Positions 10,966-25,000 of a stretch of DNA of 64,000 nucleotides are shown one piece after another. Under the pieces are notes generated by a model. The model was not told where the DNA came from. It did no database searches and worked only from the letters and a program-made list of their open reading frames with translations. Made by a program: the position numbers and the translations under genes. Source of the stretch: Quillaja saponaria. Taxonomy: Eukaryota > Streptophyta > Magnoliopsida > Fabales > Quillajaceae. Location of the stretch: assembly GCA_029379385.1 (NCBI GenBank), contig CM055607.1, forward strand, positions 17,794,001-17,858,000, in the 5' to 3' direction. Numbering within the stretch: the first letter of the stretch is position 1; each line of letters begins with the position of its first letter.

Positions 10966-13039
10966 GACTAAGCAAAAAACAACTCAGACTTTCAGGTAGG
11001 CTCCTGAGTGCAAATAAAAGCAGCCTAGAGATCCTTCACATACTTGTTTAGAACAACACTTGGGTGATTGGGGAAACAGAACTCATCATAAAAAATCCCG
11101 TTACATCTCCATTTCCAGATTTTCCAAACCACAACAGAAAAAACATGTCATAATTCTTAAAACTCGATATCGTAAAGTCGAGTTTCAAATGTAATATGTA
11201 AATTTTGTTTCAAAATAAATAAATTAATTAAATAATAATATAATGTAACATATTATAACCAGTTATTGAAAACCTAAAATTAGAATAATTTTGGTTTATT
11301 ATCTTAACAATAAATACAAGTAATTGAAGGAAATAAATATTATAGCGATGTATAAAGATACATTAATTATATATGAATACAATTAAATTAAAACTTGGAT
11401 AATTTGGACTTCGATTTATTTTATGTAATTTTATTGATAATGGACATAGGAGATTAGTAAATTCTTAATATATATGTGTGTGCATATATACACATATATA
11501 TATATACAAGATCTATGAAAAATGTTACACCACACATTTTCTAAAACTTTTGACTTTGACCCTATTATTTTCAAACTTTGTCTCATTTCATTTATTTATT
11601 TTATTTCTTTATTGGTCCATTTTCTTGCTCTGGCCAATTTTCCCCACAATTCACTGCCTCTTTTTTCCTTTATCTATTTCCATTTCTTTTTCTTTCGTGA
11701 GAAGTGCTTTGCAACCGGACAAAAACCCTTCCTTTGCCAACCAATTTTTTCCATCCTTCCTTCTTGTTCTCACCTTGTTTTGCTTGGCCTTTAAATTCAG
11801 TTAGCCTAGAGCTGCCAGTGTCACAAGAAAACTGTGATGGAGCAACTTGGGTTGGTAACTCTACTTTGGGTTATTCTTCAGCCGTATTCCTCCTTTCTTC
11901 CAAAATCGTGAGGTAGCAGTCTTGTGGGTGTTGCAACATAAACACCTTCCTCCTTGTGTTCGTTCACTTTGTCTACTCCCTAGCTTGTGTTTTGCCATAA
12001 TAGCCACCATGACATAGAACTCCAAGCTGCCGTTTGGGTAGCTGAACAACAAAAGAAAGTGGCCTACTACCATGAGTTCTCCTGCAGCCAATGTGCAGCT
12101 CCCTTTTAGCACCAAGTTGGCGTGACAACTTGCATGAAGGGTGGCAGCAACTTGGTTACTTGGTAAAAGGTGAGGCTGATTTTTAGTTTTAATGTTTTGA
12201 TAGTTTAATTACTTCAAGTTGATGGTATTCTTGTGAGTTAATGCTGTGGTTAAAGGGTTATATGAAATTGAATTAAGAATCTTGAACAAGAAACAATAAA
12301 AGTGATGGGTTAAGGTTGAACAATGGAGGTTTGATGTGGGTTATTGTTAAATCTTTATGATTTGAGTAAGCAGCAGCTTCTAAATGATTAAGTTAACTTT
12401 AAAACTAATATGGGAATTATTAGTAAAGTTGAATTGATGAGCTATGTTTAATAAATTGGGAAAGATAAATATATATACACATACACATCCATAGAAGTAA
12501 TTTATGGACTCAAGATGTTTGATAAAATATTTACAAGAAACTAGTTAACTTTATGACTAAAACTTGGTAAAATTAATTCTTGGTGGTTAATTGTTATGTA
12601 AATTTGAATAAAAAGCTCATGAACAAGAGTAAAAAATAGTTGGTTAATGTTGTGAGTTAAGGAGTTAATGAAAGTGAGTAGCGAGTATGAACAAAGGGTG
12701 ATTAGTGTAGGTAGAGTGATGGAAATGTGTGTTGAGTAGTAAATGAAGGGGAAGCAGGGCAAACTTTATGGGTTAAACAAATCTTGTATTTCAGGTGTTT
12801 TTGAGATTGAATTAATTTAGGAGTTCTAAAGAGACAATGTAGATTATTGTCTTAGGATGTGGAAAGTTTTGTAACTTGATTTGAAGTATATTTATCAGTA
12901 GAGCTATTAGACTACAGCTAGGTTCGTGTAGGATTTTACGTGAGTTTCAGTCAGTCCGGAGGACTTTGTATGGGGTTATGGTTTGAATTAGCTTAGGACC
13001 TTTGAATAAGAATTGTTCTTAACATATTAAAGGACAAAT

Positions 13040-16000
13040 TGTCACACCCCTCGCGAAGGCATGACTGGCTAGAGAATTGGATAACCAAACCTCCGTAACC
13101 CTGACTTTAAAACAAAGTAACAAACATGACTCTTGACCTAACTAAAGAATAAAATAAATTTTATAGAATAGAAGTTCACTGTAAAAGTTTATTTTTTGAA
13201 ACAAATTACAATTTGCTAAAAATTTAGGTAGAAGTTCCATGTAATATAGAACACGCCTCAATATACAAACACATATGTCTCGATTTCACACAACAACACA
13301 AAGACAAATAACTGGACTATTACATCATACAAAATTAGACACCCCACAGTTTAATGTGACTGCAAACTTTCATCCTTGACTTCAAGTCTGAGATTTGGGA
13401 TAATACCTTACCGTACTCTGCCAGCAGGTCACGAGCTTGGAGACGTCATATACTGAACTCCTGTTACTAAAAAAAATAACCACAAGAAAGATGAGTCCTA
13501 TAGACTCCGTGACTGGAAAATTGTACCCAAATAATACTAATATCACTCAATACAAGTATATAACATATATAATCAATTATCATCATATGACAATGTTCAT
13601 GTCTTAATTCAAAATACACATACATATTTGTAATCATCACAACTTCACAACTTACATTATTCATAGAATCACAAATTAATCAGAACAATCACAGCATAAA
13701 AAGCAAACAAAGGGCCAACGAGTAACTCAGCCTGGCATAACAGTATCACCCCCCACCGGGCATTTAAGTGCTCGTACAACAGATTAAACTCCGTACATAA
13801 TCCATCCCACCAGGGCTAAGCATTTAAACTTTTAAAAATATTTATTAGAATTAGAATGTCTCAAAATTTCAAATCCACATATCTCAGGTGCACCTAAATC
13901 TCAGTTCCATAAATAAAAATAATTTCTTAGAAAAATTTCAAACAAACATGATTCTAATAATTCACTAAAACATTGTACTTGCGCATTTATTTAAATATAC
14001 ATACAATTACACGTAATAATCTAGACCCTAAAGGCAATAATTAACCACTCACCTTTACTCGATTTCGTGCATCACTTACACTTGCGTTCACGCATCTCAT
14101 CAAGTCCACATTAGGTCCGGAACTGAAATTCATATTTCCAAATAATATTTAGTTCATAAACATTATTGTTATAATCTTTTAATTACTAAGCTTATATATC
14201 AACCTATATAGGTTTCTTTATGAAAGTTATTAAGTCATTATTTGTCAAGCAGTATGAATTGTACTTTATGTGATAAGGTTGATAACGGAGAGACATTTTT
14301 TGATGTCTTGACAATGCAAAGGGTAGAATGAAACTATTAGAAAAGATTTAAAAAAAAAAAAAAAACTAATGAGTTAAAGATATTGAAATTGTCCAAACTT
14401 AGGATTTAGACTAATGTTCACTCTAATAGTCATATCTTTTCCTAGAAAACTCCAAATCTAGTTTCGTAAAATTTATTAAATACTGGACACATGTAGATTT
14501 ATAATGGTATATCATTTGTAATTTTCAGATTTGTATATCAATACAATTTATTCTTTGAAGTTGCATCAAATTCTACAAAATGCAGGATTTTGACATCTCT
14601 GACCTTACCTTAGTTAATTGAACATAACTTTCTCTAGGAAAAAGAAAATCCAATTCTGTTTCTCAGGTTCATTAAAAAACAAACATATATATCTTTCTTC
14701 TTTAGAAAATTTTCGTCAAATCAGTCTTGAACATACTCAATTTCTTACATGAACCAAAAACAGGGCACTGCACAAATTCTTAGTTGTCAATATCATACTC
14801 TAAGGCTTATAAAAACTTCATACTAGGGAATTAAATTACGAAAATTTCCAGTCTTTCTTATCAAGGTATTAGGAATATTCCAACTTCATAACTCTATTTC
14901 TAATTCAACCTTTAAAACCCTCTAAAGTTAGTTATACTAAAACAGGTTCAATTGGTATCCGAAAATCATCAATTTAAATATTGCACAGTTATAAATTTTC
15001 TTATCATAATTTCCTACTTAACAACTTAATCAATAAATCTTAATTAATTAAACTTCTCAATTCCACTTATACATATTCGAAACATTGAACTTCAAATTAT
15101 CTAAGATTCTTTAAATTTAAAGCATACTAGTCTTAGTTTACATACTTGAATCTTAAATTCCTCAATTCTAATAATTACACATGCACTAAGGAGTCGCATA
15201 AACCTATCAATTTTGATTTACATATACCCCCAATTGTTAATTTAATAGCTACTTGGCTAATTTTTCATGTTTCGTAATTAACCATTTAACCAACAAAACT
15301 TACATACTCAACCTTTATAATACAACTTATAAATGTGTATTCTCTTAACTCATGTATATGCTCATATATATATATATACCTATCTTACAATGGAATTAAT
15401 AAAATTATCAATGCACTTATACCATTCAAATTATACTCATTAAACTTAATTTAACTTTACTTGTCTAGAATTTATTAAGTATTTGAACTACATAGTTCCA
15501 CATGAAAACAATTAAAATTCAAGTTTTCCTATTCTAATTTTTTTTTTCAATCATTTTATAAACTTCTTGTTTTTCTTAATCCTTAATCATCATTAATAAA
15601 AGTCCTATATAAATCTCTAAACTATACACTCATCAACTAAAATCTCATACACAACCACAACTACCTTAACAAATTTCTCTAAAATCTTATTTGATTTCAA
15701 TAACTCAAACTTTAATTAAACTCTTAGTTACAACTCAAACTTTTACTATCTCTATCCTCTATCGCCAACCTCCTACTTGCCTCTAAAACATGCTTCACGA
15801 GTTGTGATGGTAGCTTACTTCCAACAAGCTGCTGCCTCACTAAGTGAAGAAAAATGATGGGTAAGGTGCAGAACACAAGCTGCTGTCCCTGCATACTGAC
15901 TTTCTCTGCCCTAAAAGACTCGACTGAACTAAGGTTTTGAAAGGAAACCAAATGCAAAACAGGGGATACCAAAAGAAGTAGCAGCAAAGTTACCTTTCAC

Positions 16001-16301
16001 CATCCACCCAGCCAAGTTTCAGCTTCCATACTTAACCCAAACCAGGCTACTTCTGATTACAAAAGGAATGAGAGAAAAAAAACTCACCTAAAGGCTTAAT
16101 TATGGTGGCCAAAGGATGGAACACCCATGGCCAAATAAAACAGGGGACTAAGGAATTAAAGGCACGGCAGATGAAAGGTAAGTCAGTTGTGGGGGAAAAG
16201 AAAAGTCAAGATACAAAAAAAATTATGGTCCACAAGTTGTCTCAAAATACATGGTGGATATAAATACCAACAAAACATATAAATAAATAAATATAAATAT
16301 A

Positions 16302-16349
<48 letters not shown>

Positions 16350-16837
16350 ATATATATTTAGCTATATCATATAATTGTCTAGTTAATATACCTTTTTATT
16401 TTAATTGTACACTAGATATGCTCAATAGTAAAATTTATACAAATAAATTTCATCTTTAATTTAATCACCAAAGTAGTGAAAACTCAATTCACATATATGT
16501 ATATCTTTATGGTGAGGATTTATTAAAATTTTCATAAACTAAGATATCAGAATACACAAAAATTCTTAAAACGTATACTAGGATATCAGATTATAAGATG
16601 TTTAATTATATCGCTATTTAATTAATTCCTTCAGATATTTATTATTTTATAACAAAAATTTACACATTATGTGTAAAACTCGATTTTACTTTATCAGGTT
16701 ATAACAGACACGTCACGTACCACATCCTGGCCGGTACATTAAATTATGGGATTATCACAATTATCAATAAAATTTACTTAAAATAAAGAAAGTCATTCAA
16801 GTTTTAATTTGATTGTATACATATATAATTATGTATC

Positions 16838-16868
<31 letters not shown>

Positions 16869-17067
16869 TTCTATAATATTTATTTACTTCAAATACTTGT
16901 ATTTATAATCAAAAGTTGCACCCAATTGTTCAAGTTCCACTCTTTAATATCATGTTGTAACATGTTCAATTGTATTGTTATTTATTTATTGGTTTATTTT
17001 ATAAATAAAATCCATACATTACGTTTAAAATTCGAATTTACGGTATTGAGTTGTAAAGGTTATAACA
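13040..17067 (-). mobile_element. Long solo LTR, family copy 3 (-), nested, with doubled start
   Basis: On the plus strand it runs from TGTCACACCCC at 13040 to GGTTATAACA at 17067, flanked by an exact 5-bp duplication CAAAT (13035-13039 and 17068-17072). It sits inside copy 2. A second family terminus, also GGTTATAACA, occurs 361 bp inside at 16706. The bases before both termini align with each other (TTYAATTRTAT, TTACACATTA/CATTACG and so on). The element therefore carries two 5' LTR ends in tandem, as if two copies had recombined. The conserved block is at about 13700-13840. Microsatellites lie at 16306-16341 and 16838-16861. Confidence 0.8.
16306..16341. repeat. (TA)n microsatellite inside LTR copy 3
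   Basis: A visible run of TA dinucleotides of about 36 bases, followed by a TGTATGTATA-type variant run. Confidence 0.9.
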
Positions 17068-18703
17068 CAAATATGGAGCTTGGCAAGTTTTAATTTCATT
17101 TTGTGTGTTTTTTAGAGGTGTTGGAAGTAATAGTTGTGATTTGAGGCTCCTGACTGAACCTGTTTTGATGTAACTGATGTTAGGGGATCTTAAAGATGAA
17201 TTACTAGAAAGTTTCATAGTTTATTTCCCAACAATAAGAATTCTATGAGCATTGGAATCCGGTTCTAGAAACCATAAATTTGCAAGGCTGATTTTCGAAA
17301 AAGTTTCTAAATAAGAAAGATAGCTAACGTCTTAGAAATAATATTTGAAATTGGTTAGGTATGTAAGTTAAAATCAAACATATCTCCAAGTTGGTTATCA
17401 AAATGGCTAAAAGGAGTTAACTTTAAATAAATGCATAAAACTTATTATGCATAAAGTTTCGAGATTATAAAGGTTATAACCTATAAATTTGACAAACTAA
17501 GTCATACTGGCAAAATTTAATTACAGCTCTGGAACTTATGGTTGAGCTAACGACACGCGTGAACGCGAGAAGGAGTGACGAGTAAGATTGATAAACAATG
17601 AATGGTTAACTGTTACCCTTTGGTTTCTAGAGTATTGTGTTTGATTGTTTTGATGTATTTATGTATATATATGTTATATATTGGTAAATAAGAATTTTAT
17701 TACTATGAGTGAATTATGTTGATATCAATTTTGTTTATGGTTGATAAAGGCTAATAAAAATGATTTTTGTTTCGAAATAATTTTTATTTCTGAAATAGAA
17801 TCCGAGTGCACCTAGGATATTCAGAGATATTTTAATTTTGATAAGTGTTTTAAAATAATTAAGTACTCAGCCCCGGTAAGATGGATCATGCATAGAGAAT
17901 AAATTTGTTGTGTAGGCACAAAACTTCCTGATGGAAGAAGATATTTGGTGTGCAGGACAGAGTTATTCTATTTGAGTTTTATATGCTTTGAGTGTTTTGA
18001 TTGTTTTGATTTGATTGTATAGTCTATTACTTGAATTGTGTTTGTTAAGTTTTATGTTTTTTGAATTTTAATATGTGTGACATATAGTTGTATGTAATTT
18101 ATGTCATCTTGATATTAGTTATCATATGTATTAAATACATGTGTTGAGTGCTGCTAGTACCCTTTGGGTACTTTTTTCCACTCACTGAGTTTGTGGGACT
18201 CATTATTTCTGATTGATATTTTTTATTAACAGGATCTCAAAAGACATCAACCATCGATATTAGACCTGTTAAGTGTTTGGCGGCAATGTATATTTGAGAT
18301 TATTTTCTTGAAGTTAAAGGACGAAAGTTAGCAGTCACAATAGGGATTTTGAGTTGTAGTATTTTATCTTGTGTAGTAGTCTAATTATTATTATTTATAA
18401 ATATGGCTGAAGTAAAGATCCCCTGTGTATACTGTGATTATTTTGTAAACTGGTAATATAACTAGGAATTACATGTTTGCATTTTGAGCATATTCTAGTG
18501 TATAGAGAACCTCAGCCAAAATTTTGAGAAATTATTGCACATTTCAGTAAATAAACGTTTTGTAGTTAACTTGTGTTTTTTAAATTTTTCTTCTATTTTT
18601 TGGTTTAGTCAAAAGTCATATTGTTTCTTTGTTTTGAAGTTAGGGTTACGGAAGTTTGATTAACCATTCCTCCGACCAATCATACTCTATGTGGGGTGTG
18701 ACA

Positions 18704-20560
18704 CAACATGCCAAGAAATGACAATCTAAGAGAACACAATTGAGGAGTTAAGATTCATGAAAAGCCAATCTTCAAAAGTAGCAGTGAAGAAACAATTGGA
18801 TAACCCAACAGACACCAACATACACTAAACACTAAAAGCATAGGGCAGTCCCTCAAAGCATGCAAACAATCTTCACAGTAAAACCCGCATAGCTCATAGT
18901 TCATAAAATTGCCATAATGCCTTAGCGTCCAGCTTTATTTGTCACAAGCTTTTGTTGACAAATGAGCCAAGTAAAATATTTAACTCTAGGAATGGTAGGG
19001 AATTTCTAACACAATTTAAAGAGAAGCTCTGTAGAAATAAACAGAGATTAGGGATTACGAGAGCTTTTGCAGAGGCAATAGAGAATTGACTATTAGTAGT
19101 CAAACCCCATATTAACTTATCCTCAAACCTACTAGTTAACTGAATGTTGGAAGCCAAAAGCCTATCCATAATTTCTTAAGGTAAGAGGCCCTGAAGCATA
19201 TCTAGATTCCAATTAGAATCACAGATATAGCTGTTAACACCAAGAACAAGCATATCAGGAGAAATAGGCACTAAAGCCTCCTCAACAAGAACAAAATTAT
19301 CTAACAAACAATCAGACCAAAACTTGATTCTAAAGCAATTACCTAGCCTCCAACAAGCTCTTTGGGAAAGGATATCTTTCCCTTCAAAATACTCTGCCAA
19401 GTAGAAGAATGTTAGGATTTGGCAAAAGTATAAAGGATATTACCCTCTTTCAGATATTTACAAGACAGAACCTTAGACCATAAAGCCTCAAGATTACAGT
19501 GCATTCTCCAACCAAGCTTAGCCAGCATAACAAGATTCATCTCATTGGCCTTCTTCAGACCTAAAACATCATAAATCTTAGAAAGACAAACTTGATTCCA
19601 ATTCATGAAGTGCACTTTCTTATTAGTCACAAATTTCCCCCAAATAAAATCCCTTTGAACCCTATTAATAAAGTTACAGACAGAAATTGGAAGCTTAGTG
19701 GTTTACATAGTATAAACAGGAATAACTGAGGCTGAGGCGAGAATCAAAATAGCTTCACCAGTAAGAGACAAAATGGACAATTTCCAGCCTACAAGCTTAG
19801 CTTTTAATTACTGTAAATCTCCTAGCAAGTACTCTTTGAAATTCTAGAATGAATATAGGGAATACCCAAATATTTACCCAAATCCTAAGTCATACAAACA
19901 GGGGCATGTTTCTAGATAGAATACTTAATAGAAATAAGAGTATTAAAAAAGAGCATAATCTTAGATTTATCACTACTGACTTTTAAACCAGACCATTTGC
20001 AAAAGTTCTGTAAGCAACTCCAAACCATAGCAAGTTGATCAGTTGAAGCTTTAGAGAAAAATAGAAAATCATCAGCAAAAAAAAAAATGGGAAATAGAAG
20101 GACCATATCTGGTAGTCTTGACCAGAAGCCATTCATAATTAAAAACAGAATCTTGAATCATATGACTGAGGTTTTCCATGCAAAGTACAAAAAGGTAGAG
20201 GGACAATGGATCCCCCTGTCTTAACCCTCTTTTAGGTTTAAAACTAGTAGTTTGCTCATCATTCCAAAGAACTGTCATACTGATAAAGGAAACACAAATC
20301 ATGATCAGAAAAATCCAAAAGGAAGGAAGACCAGTCTCTACTAAAACAACATTAAGAAAGTCCCACTTCACCTTATCATAAGCTTTTTCCAAATCAATCT
20401 TCCAAATATACCCTCTAAGATTGCTCTTTCTATGTTTGAAAGAATGAAGAATTTCTTGAACCATAACAAAATTATCATTGGTCTGCCTACTAGGAATAAA
20501 GCTACGTTGCATAGGAGAAACCAGTGTTTTCAAAAGAGGTCCAATTTTCTAGACTTAAAT
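18704..20560 (-). pseudogene. L1 ORF2 reverse transcriptase and C-terminal region (degenerate)
   Basis: Minus strand from about 20560: RKIGPLLKTLVSPMQRSFIPSRQ, IDLEKAYDKVKWDFL (catalytic Asp in DLEKAYD), FKPKRGLRQGDPLS (RT block 4) and FFFADDFLFF (the F/YADD active site, reached after a frame change near 20080), then LKVSSDKSKIMLF. Further on, 19630-18942 carries the segments leading to the zinc-binding zf-RVT region, for example LIWGLTTNSQFSIASAKAL. At least four frame changes or stops break it. It joins in order to the RNase H segment at 10474-10965 across LTR copy 2. Confidence 0.88.
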
Positions 20561-22057
20561 CATGGAGATAATCTAGTAAATAAAATGGATTTGTCACTGT
20601 AACCATTTTTCTCTCTCAGTATACGATATTGACTTTCTACTATCATGCATGATTTGGTTTCTATCTTGTGCTTTCTAAGTGCTATCGTGTACTTCTAGAT
20701 TTGAGTTAGGTTTTGGGGAGTTTTGAGTTTGCTCTTTCATGTAGGAACCTGATCCTACTGAGTTGTTTAATCCATGTGCTCCACCTAGATTTGGGTGTAA
20801 TGAAAATTTTGGTCCTTTTAGTCCTTACTGAGATAAGGTTCAGGGTGGTTTGAGTTAGCTGGTGCCCAATCTTCTCTCAAGATCAATGATTTATGATTCA
20901 AATGACGAGGTGGTGTTAGAGAAGGACGATTCCAATGATAGTGCTTGCTCATGGCCTAGAATTCCAATTTCTCATAAGGAGCTGGAACATATTAGAAAGC
21001 CATGGTGTGGTTCGTTAATTGTTAAGCTGTTGAGTAAGTCTTTGTCCTACGGGTACTTCCCGGCTCATGTAAAGCAAAAATGGAAGCTGAAGGGGGATGT
21101 CAAATTGATTGATTTGGGGTGAGATTTCTATATTGTCCAGCTTAACTCTAAAAAGGATATGGATTTTGTGCTTTCCGAGGTGCAGTGGATTTTTGTTGGG
21201 CATTACTTGCTATAAGGAGGTAGAAATCAGAATTTCAACTTGATATGGAGAGTATAAAAAAAAATTGTTGTCTGGATTCATTTTCCAATTCTTCCTACTG
21301 AGTATTTCAATTCCAAAGATTTGTTTGATGCTACCAATCTCATTCGTAGACCTCTAAAATTGGATTAGATTACTGAACACTCCATTAAGCTTTGCTCTGG
21401 TTTGTTTACTCTGGTTTGTGTTGAAATTGATCTTGATCAGACTTTGATTCCTAAAGTGAAGATTGGTAATAGATGGAGGACTATGAAGTATGAAGGCTTC
21501 CACTTGATATGCGCTCATTGTGGTTTATTTGGTCATAATAAGGAGAAGTCTCATGATATTCACCCTAAGAATGACACCCTAATGGATGTTGATATAGAAA
21601 TACCTTATAACAATCTTAATTCTGGGAGAAAATTCAATGTGCCTCAGGATCGTTTTCAGTCTGTAAGTGTTAACACAAATGGTTAGATTTTGGGTCTTGG
21701 ATGATGGTTGCTCAAAAAGGTTGGAGACCTTGCTTTGTGAAGAGTCAGGTGACTTACCATCTGAATGGTGGGAGTTTTGTAGTGCTTGTATGAATAGAAA
21801 AGCTACAGTGGTGAAATATGGTTCATATTTTGACATTCTCAATTATGAGAAGGGGTGCATGTTCCTAAAAAATCTTAGACTACAGTTTTTATTCCACAGT
21901 CTACTCTTATTGTGGATACTCCAGTTTTCCAACCTCAAGTGAGTAAGGTCTTGCCCTTAGAAAATGATGATACTGAGAATGTTATTGACACTTCTGTCTT
22001 TGATTCCCAAAGTTCTCCTTCTTTTAGGAAAACTAAGATTGTTAAACTGAAGCCTCC
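20560..22057 (+). pseudogene. L1 5' UTR and ORF1 N-terminal part (inverted segment)
   Basis: After about 300 bases of presumed 5' UTR, the plus strand from 20862 reads an ORF1 of the plant L1 type. A DUF4283-like domain comes first (ELEHIRKPWCGSLIVKLLSKS, KWKLKGDVKLIDLG). Broken by stops, it continues with VQWIFVGHYLL, VVWIHFPILPTEYF and VCVEIDLDQTLIPKVKIG. A CCHC zinc knuckle FHLICAHCGLFGHNKEKS follows, in which the last expected Cys is Ser. ORF1 proteins bind the LINE RNA. The segment is interrupted at 22058 by LTR copy 4 and resumes at 25955. Confidence 0.8.
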
Positions 22058-25000
22058 TATTATGACCTGATATAGTAGAATCAAGTTTTAGATATAGTGT
22101 GTAAATTTTAGTTGTAAAATAATAATTACGTAAACAAATTAATTAAATAACAATACAATTGAACATGCTATGATATGATATCTTAGTATACGTTTTGATA
22201 TCCACCATAAATCTAAAGTAATGACCTTGATTTTTATTTTATTTTCTTATTTTCTTTCTTTTCGTCCTTCTTTGGCCGACTTGCTTTTCTTCAAATTGCT
22301 AGACTGTTCTAGCTTGTCTCCACTACCTGTCTAGACGCTTCTCCCCTGTTGTCATTCTTCTTGATTTGCAGTGGAATTTCTCTCCTAGTAGCCAACTACA
22401 TCGTCTTTCTTCCTGGTTGCTCATTGCTTCTAGTGGTGGTGCTATAGTTTGTGCTTTTGTGACTTAAAATTAGTGTAGAAGATGAAAAGGGACCAACAAG
22501 AGGGATGTCAAGCTTCGATTCCCCTGTTTTCTTTGCCTTGACCTTGAGTTCTTTTATTGGGGGTAAACAAGTTTAAGGGTTGGTAATTTATCCCTTTTCT
22601 TTGTCATTTAAGACTCCTTCTTTTGTTAAAGTGTGTGTGTGTGTGTGTGTTATATTGTGGCTGGTGGAGTGATTGTTTAGGTTATGGCAACAACTAACAA
22701 GTTCCAACCAGAGGTGCAGGGATGTGTCAACTGTGACTTGTGAGAATGCTTTAAAGGCATGTGTGGATGAGTAATATAGGGCTGTAGGTGGTTGCAATTG
22801 GAACAGTTATTATGCTCTGTTTTTCTTATGTGTACAGCCGTGGGGAAGGAGGTAAGAGTCAGCAACTTTTGGCTTTAGGTCATCAAACAATTTTCATGGC
22901 CCAACTTTTCATGTTATCCTATGGGTAACATAAGGCAAACCAATTAGCATGCTACCATAATTATCATGCTACTTTTAGGAGTTCAAAATACTCCCAAGTT
23001 TAAACAGTAAAATAGTTTTCTTGTAACTTAATCTTGATTTTAATGTGTTAGAGGAATAAAGGAAAAATGCAGAAATTTTATTACTTTAGAATCTTAAATT
23101 AGTGAAGTTATTCCTGTTAGTTTAGGGGTTGTAAATGTTCAAGTTAGGTGAATTGATAGGAATTTAACCTTGTTAAGTTTGTGTTTATTTCATTATCAAA
23201 GATGTGATTTTAAAAAGGATATAATTTTAAGTCTTGAATCAATACTTAATAACAATGGTTACATATAGTAGTTGTCTAGGATTATTGAAATAGGAGATTA
23301 GGATTAGTAAATATTAACATGAAAATGTTAAATACTTAAATTAATAGTTGAAATTAGAAACATGACAACATTAGAAGGTGTCGTCTATGCTTTTGATAGA
23401 AAATATAATAATTAGCTACTTTAAGTAAAAGTTCATAATCAAGTAAAGAATTGTTGATTAATGTTATGATTTAAGGATTTAATGGAATTGGGTAGTGAGT
23501 ATGAACAAAGGATATTTAATTGTGGATAAAGTATTGAAAAATGAAAGTTGTTCCAAACATCTTGAAACAATAGACTGGAGAGTTTCGTAATTTAATTCCC
23601 AAATATAAGAATTTTATAAACATCAGAATCAAAGGTTGGCAACCAGGAATTTTATGAGTGCCCTGTTTTTGTTTATGTGAAGAATCGAGTGAGTTCAAGG
23701 ATGATTTTAGGAAAAGCTTCTAAACAAGAAAGTAGCTAACTTCCTAAATTTAATGTTTCAACTTGGTTTTATTAAATTTGATTAAGTATGTAAGTGAAAA
23801 TAAACATGTATCCAAGGAAATTGTGAAATGCCAAAAATAAGTAAATTTTAATACTAATATACACATCCAAATAATACATATAATACCTATCTGGAAAGAT
23901 ATACTTGTCTATTAAAAAATCCAATAAATATAATTGGATTTTCTTTTTTCTAGAGAAAGTTATGTTCAAATAACTAAGGTAAGGTCAGAGTGGCCAAAAT
24001 CTTACGTTTTGCAGAATTTGATGTAACTTCAAACAATAAACTTTATTGATATATAAATCCAAAAATTTCAAATAATATATCATTATAAAGCTATATGTTT
24101 CTAGTATTTAATAAATTTTATGAAATTAGATTTGGAATTTTCTAGAAGAAGATATGACTATTAGAGTAAATACTTGTCCAAACTTAGGGTTTGGACAGTT
24201 TCAATATTTTTAACTCCCTAGTGTTTCTAACTTTTCTAATAGTTTCTTTCTACCCTATGCATTGACTAGGACATCTAAAATGTCTTTTCATTATCAACCT
24301 TACCACATAAAGTACAATTCATACTACTTGACATGTAATGACTTAATGGAAGACTTTCGTAAACAAACTTATCTATACCAAATGTTGATTTTATGAATTG
24401 GAAGATGTAATTGCAATCTCGAAAAGTGTGGTTGAATCAATAACCCGTGTGAACCCGTAAGTGATTAATGAAATCGGTTAAAGGTGAATGGTTAAATATT
24501 ACCTTTGGGGGCTAGATTATTATGTGTAAATATATGTGTATTTGAATAGATGTGATATGTGAAAAATAAGCAAGTGTACTACTATTTCAGTGATTTATTT
24601 AAATTATGTTTGTTTGACATTGGTTGTGGTTGATAAGGGCCAACAAAGTGAGATTTTTTTGAGAAATGATTTTTATTTTCGAAATTAAAATCCAGGTGCA
24701 CCTAGGATATTTTGATTTGACATTCTAATATGAGATACTATGATTTTGACAATCGTTTTAAAAGAAATGAGTGCTCAGCCCCGGTGGGATGGATTGTGTA
24801 TGGAGAATTAACTTATTGTACAGCCCGTAAATGCCCGGTGAGGGAGACACTTTTGTGTTGAGCTGAGTTACTCGTTGGCCCTTTGCTTGCTTTGTACGTT
24901 GTGATTGCTTTGATTGATTTGTTATCCTATGAATCATATGAGTTGGGAATTTATGACTGTTTCATATGTGTATGTGTATTCTAAATTAAGACATGAACAT

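Larger units (their letters stand above)
11146..18703 (+). mobile_element. Long solo LTR, family copy 2 (+), inserted in the L1 and itself interrupted
   Basis: It begins TGTCATAATTC and ends GGGGTGTGACA. The flanks AAACA (11141-11145) and CAACA (18704-18708) agree at 4 of 5 bases as target duplications. The left flank is L1 code before RNase H and the right flank is the next L1 code upstream, so the LTR landed in the L1. Its left part (11146-13039) and right part (17073-18703) align with consecutive parts of copy 1. The break is the minus-strand LTR 13040-17067. Without that insertion it is about 3.5 kb. The conserved block is at about 17861-17985 and the near-palindrome GTACCCTTTGGGTAC at 18157-18171. 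No gag or pol is seen. Confidence 0.8.

Noticed and set aside
16809..17093. A 94-residue open frame rich in Tyr, Ile and Phe
   Set aside because: It is translation of a TA microsatellite and AT-rich LTR sequence.
18942..20533. A separate minus-strand LINE next to an independent plus-strand LINE
   Set aside because: The two halves are complementary and meet at consecutive RT residues, so one twin-primed element explains them better.
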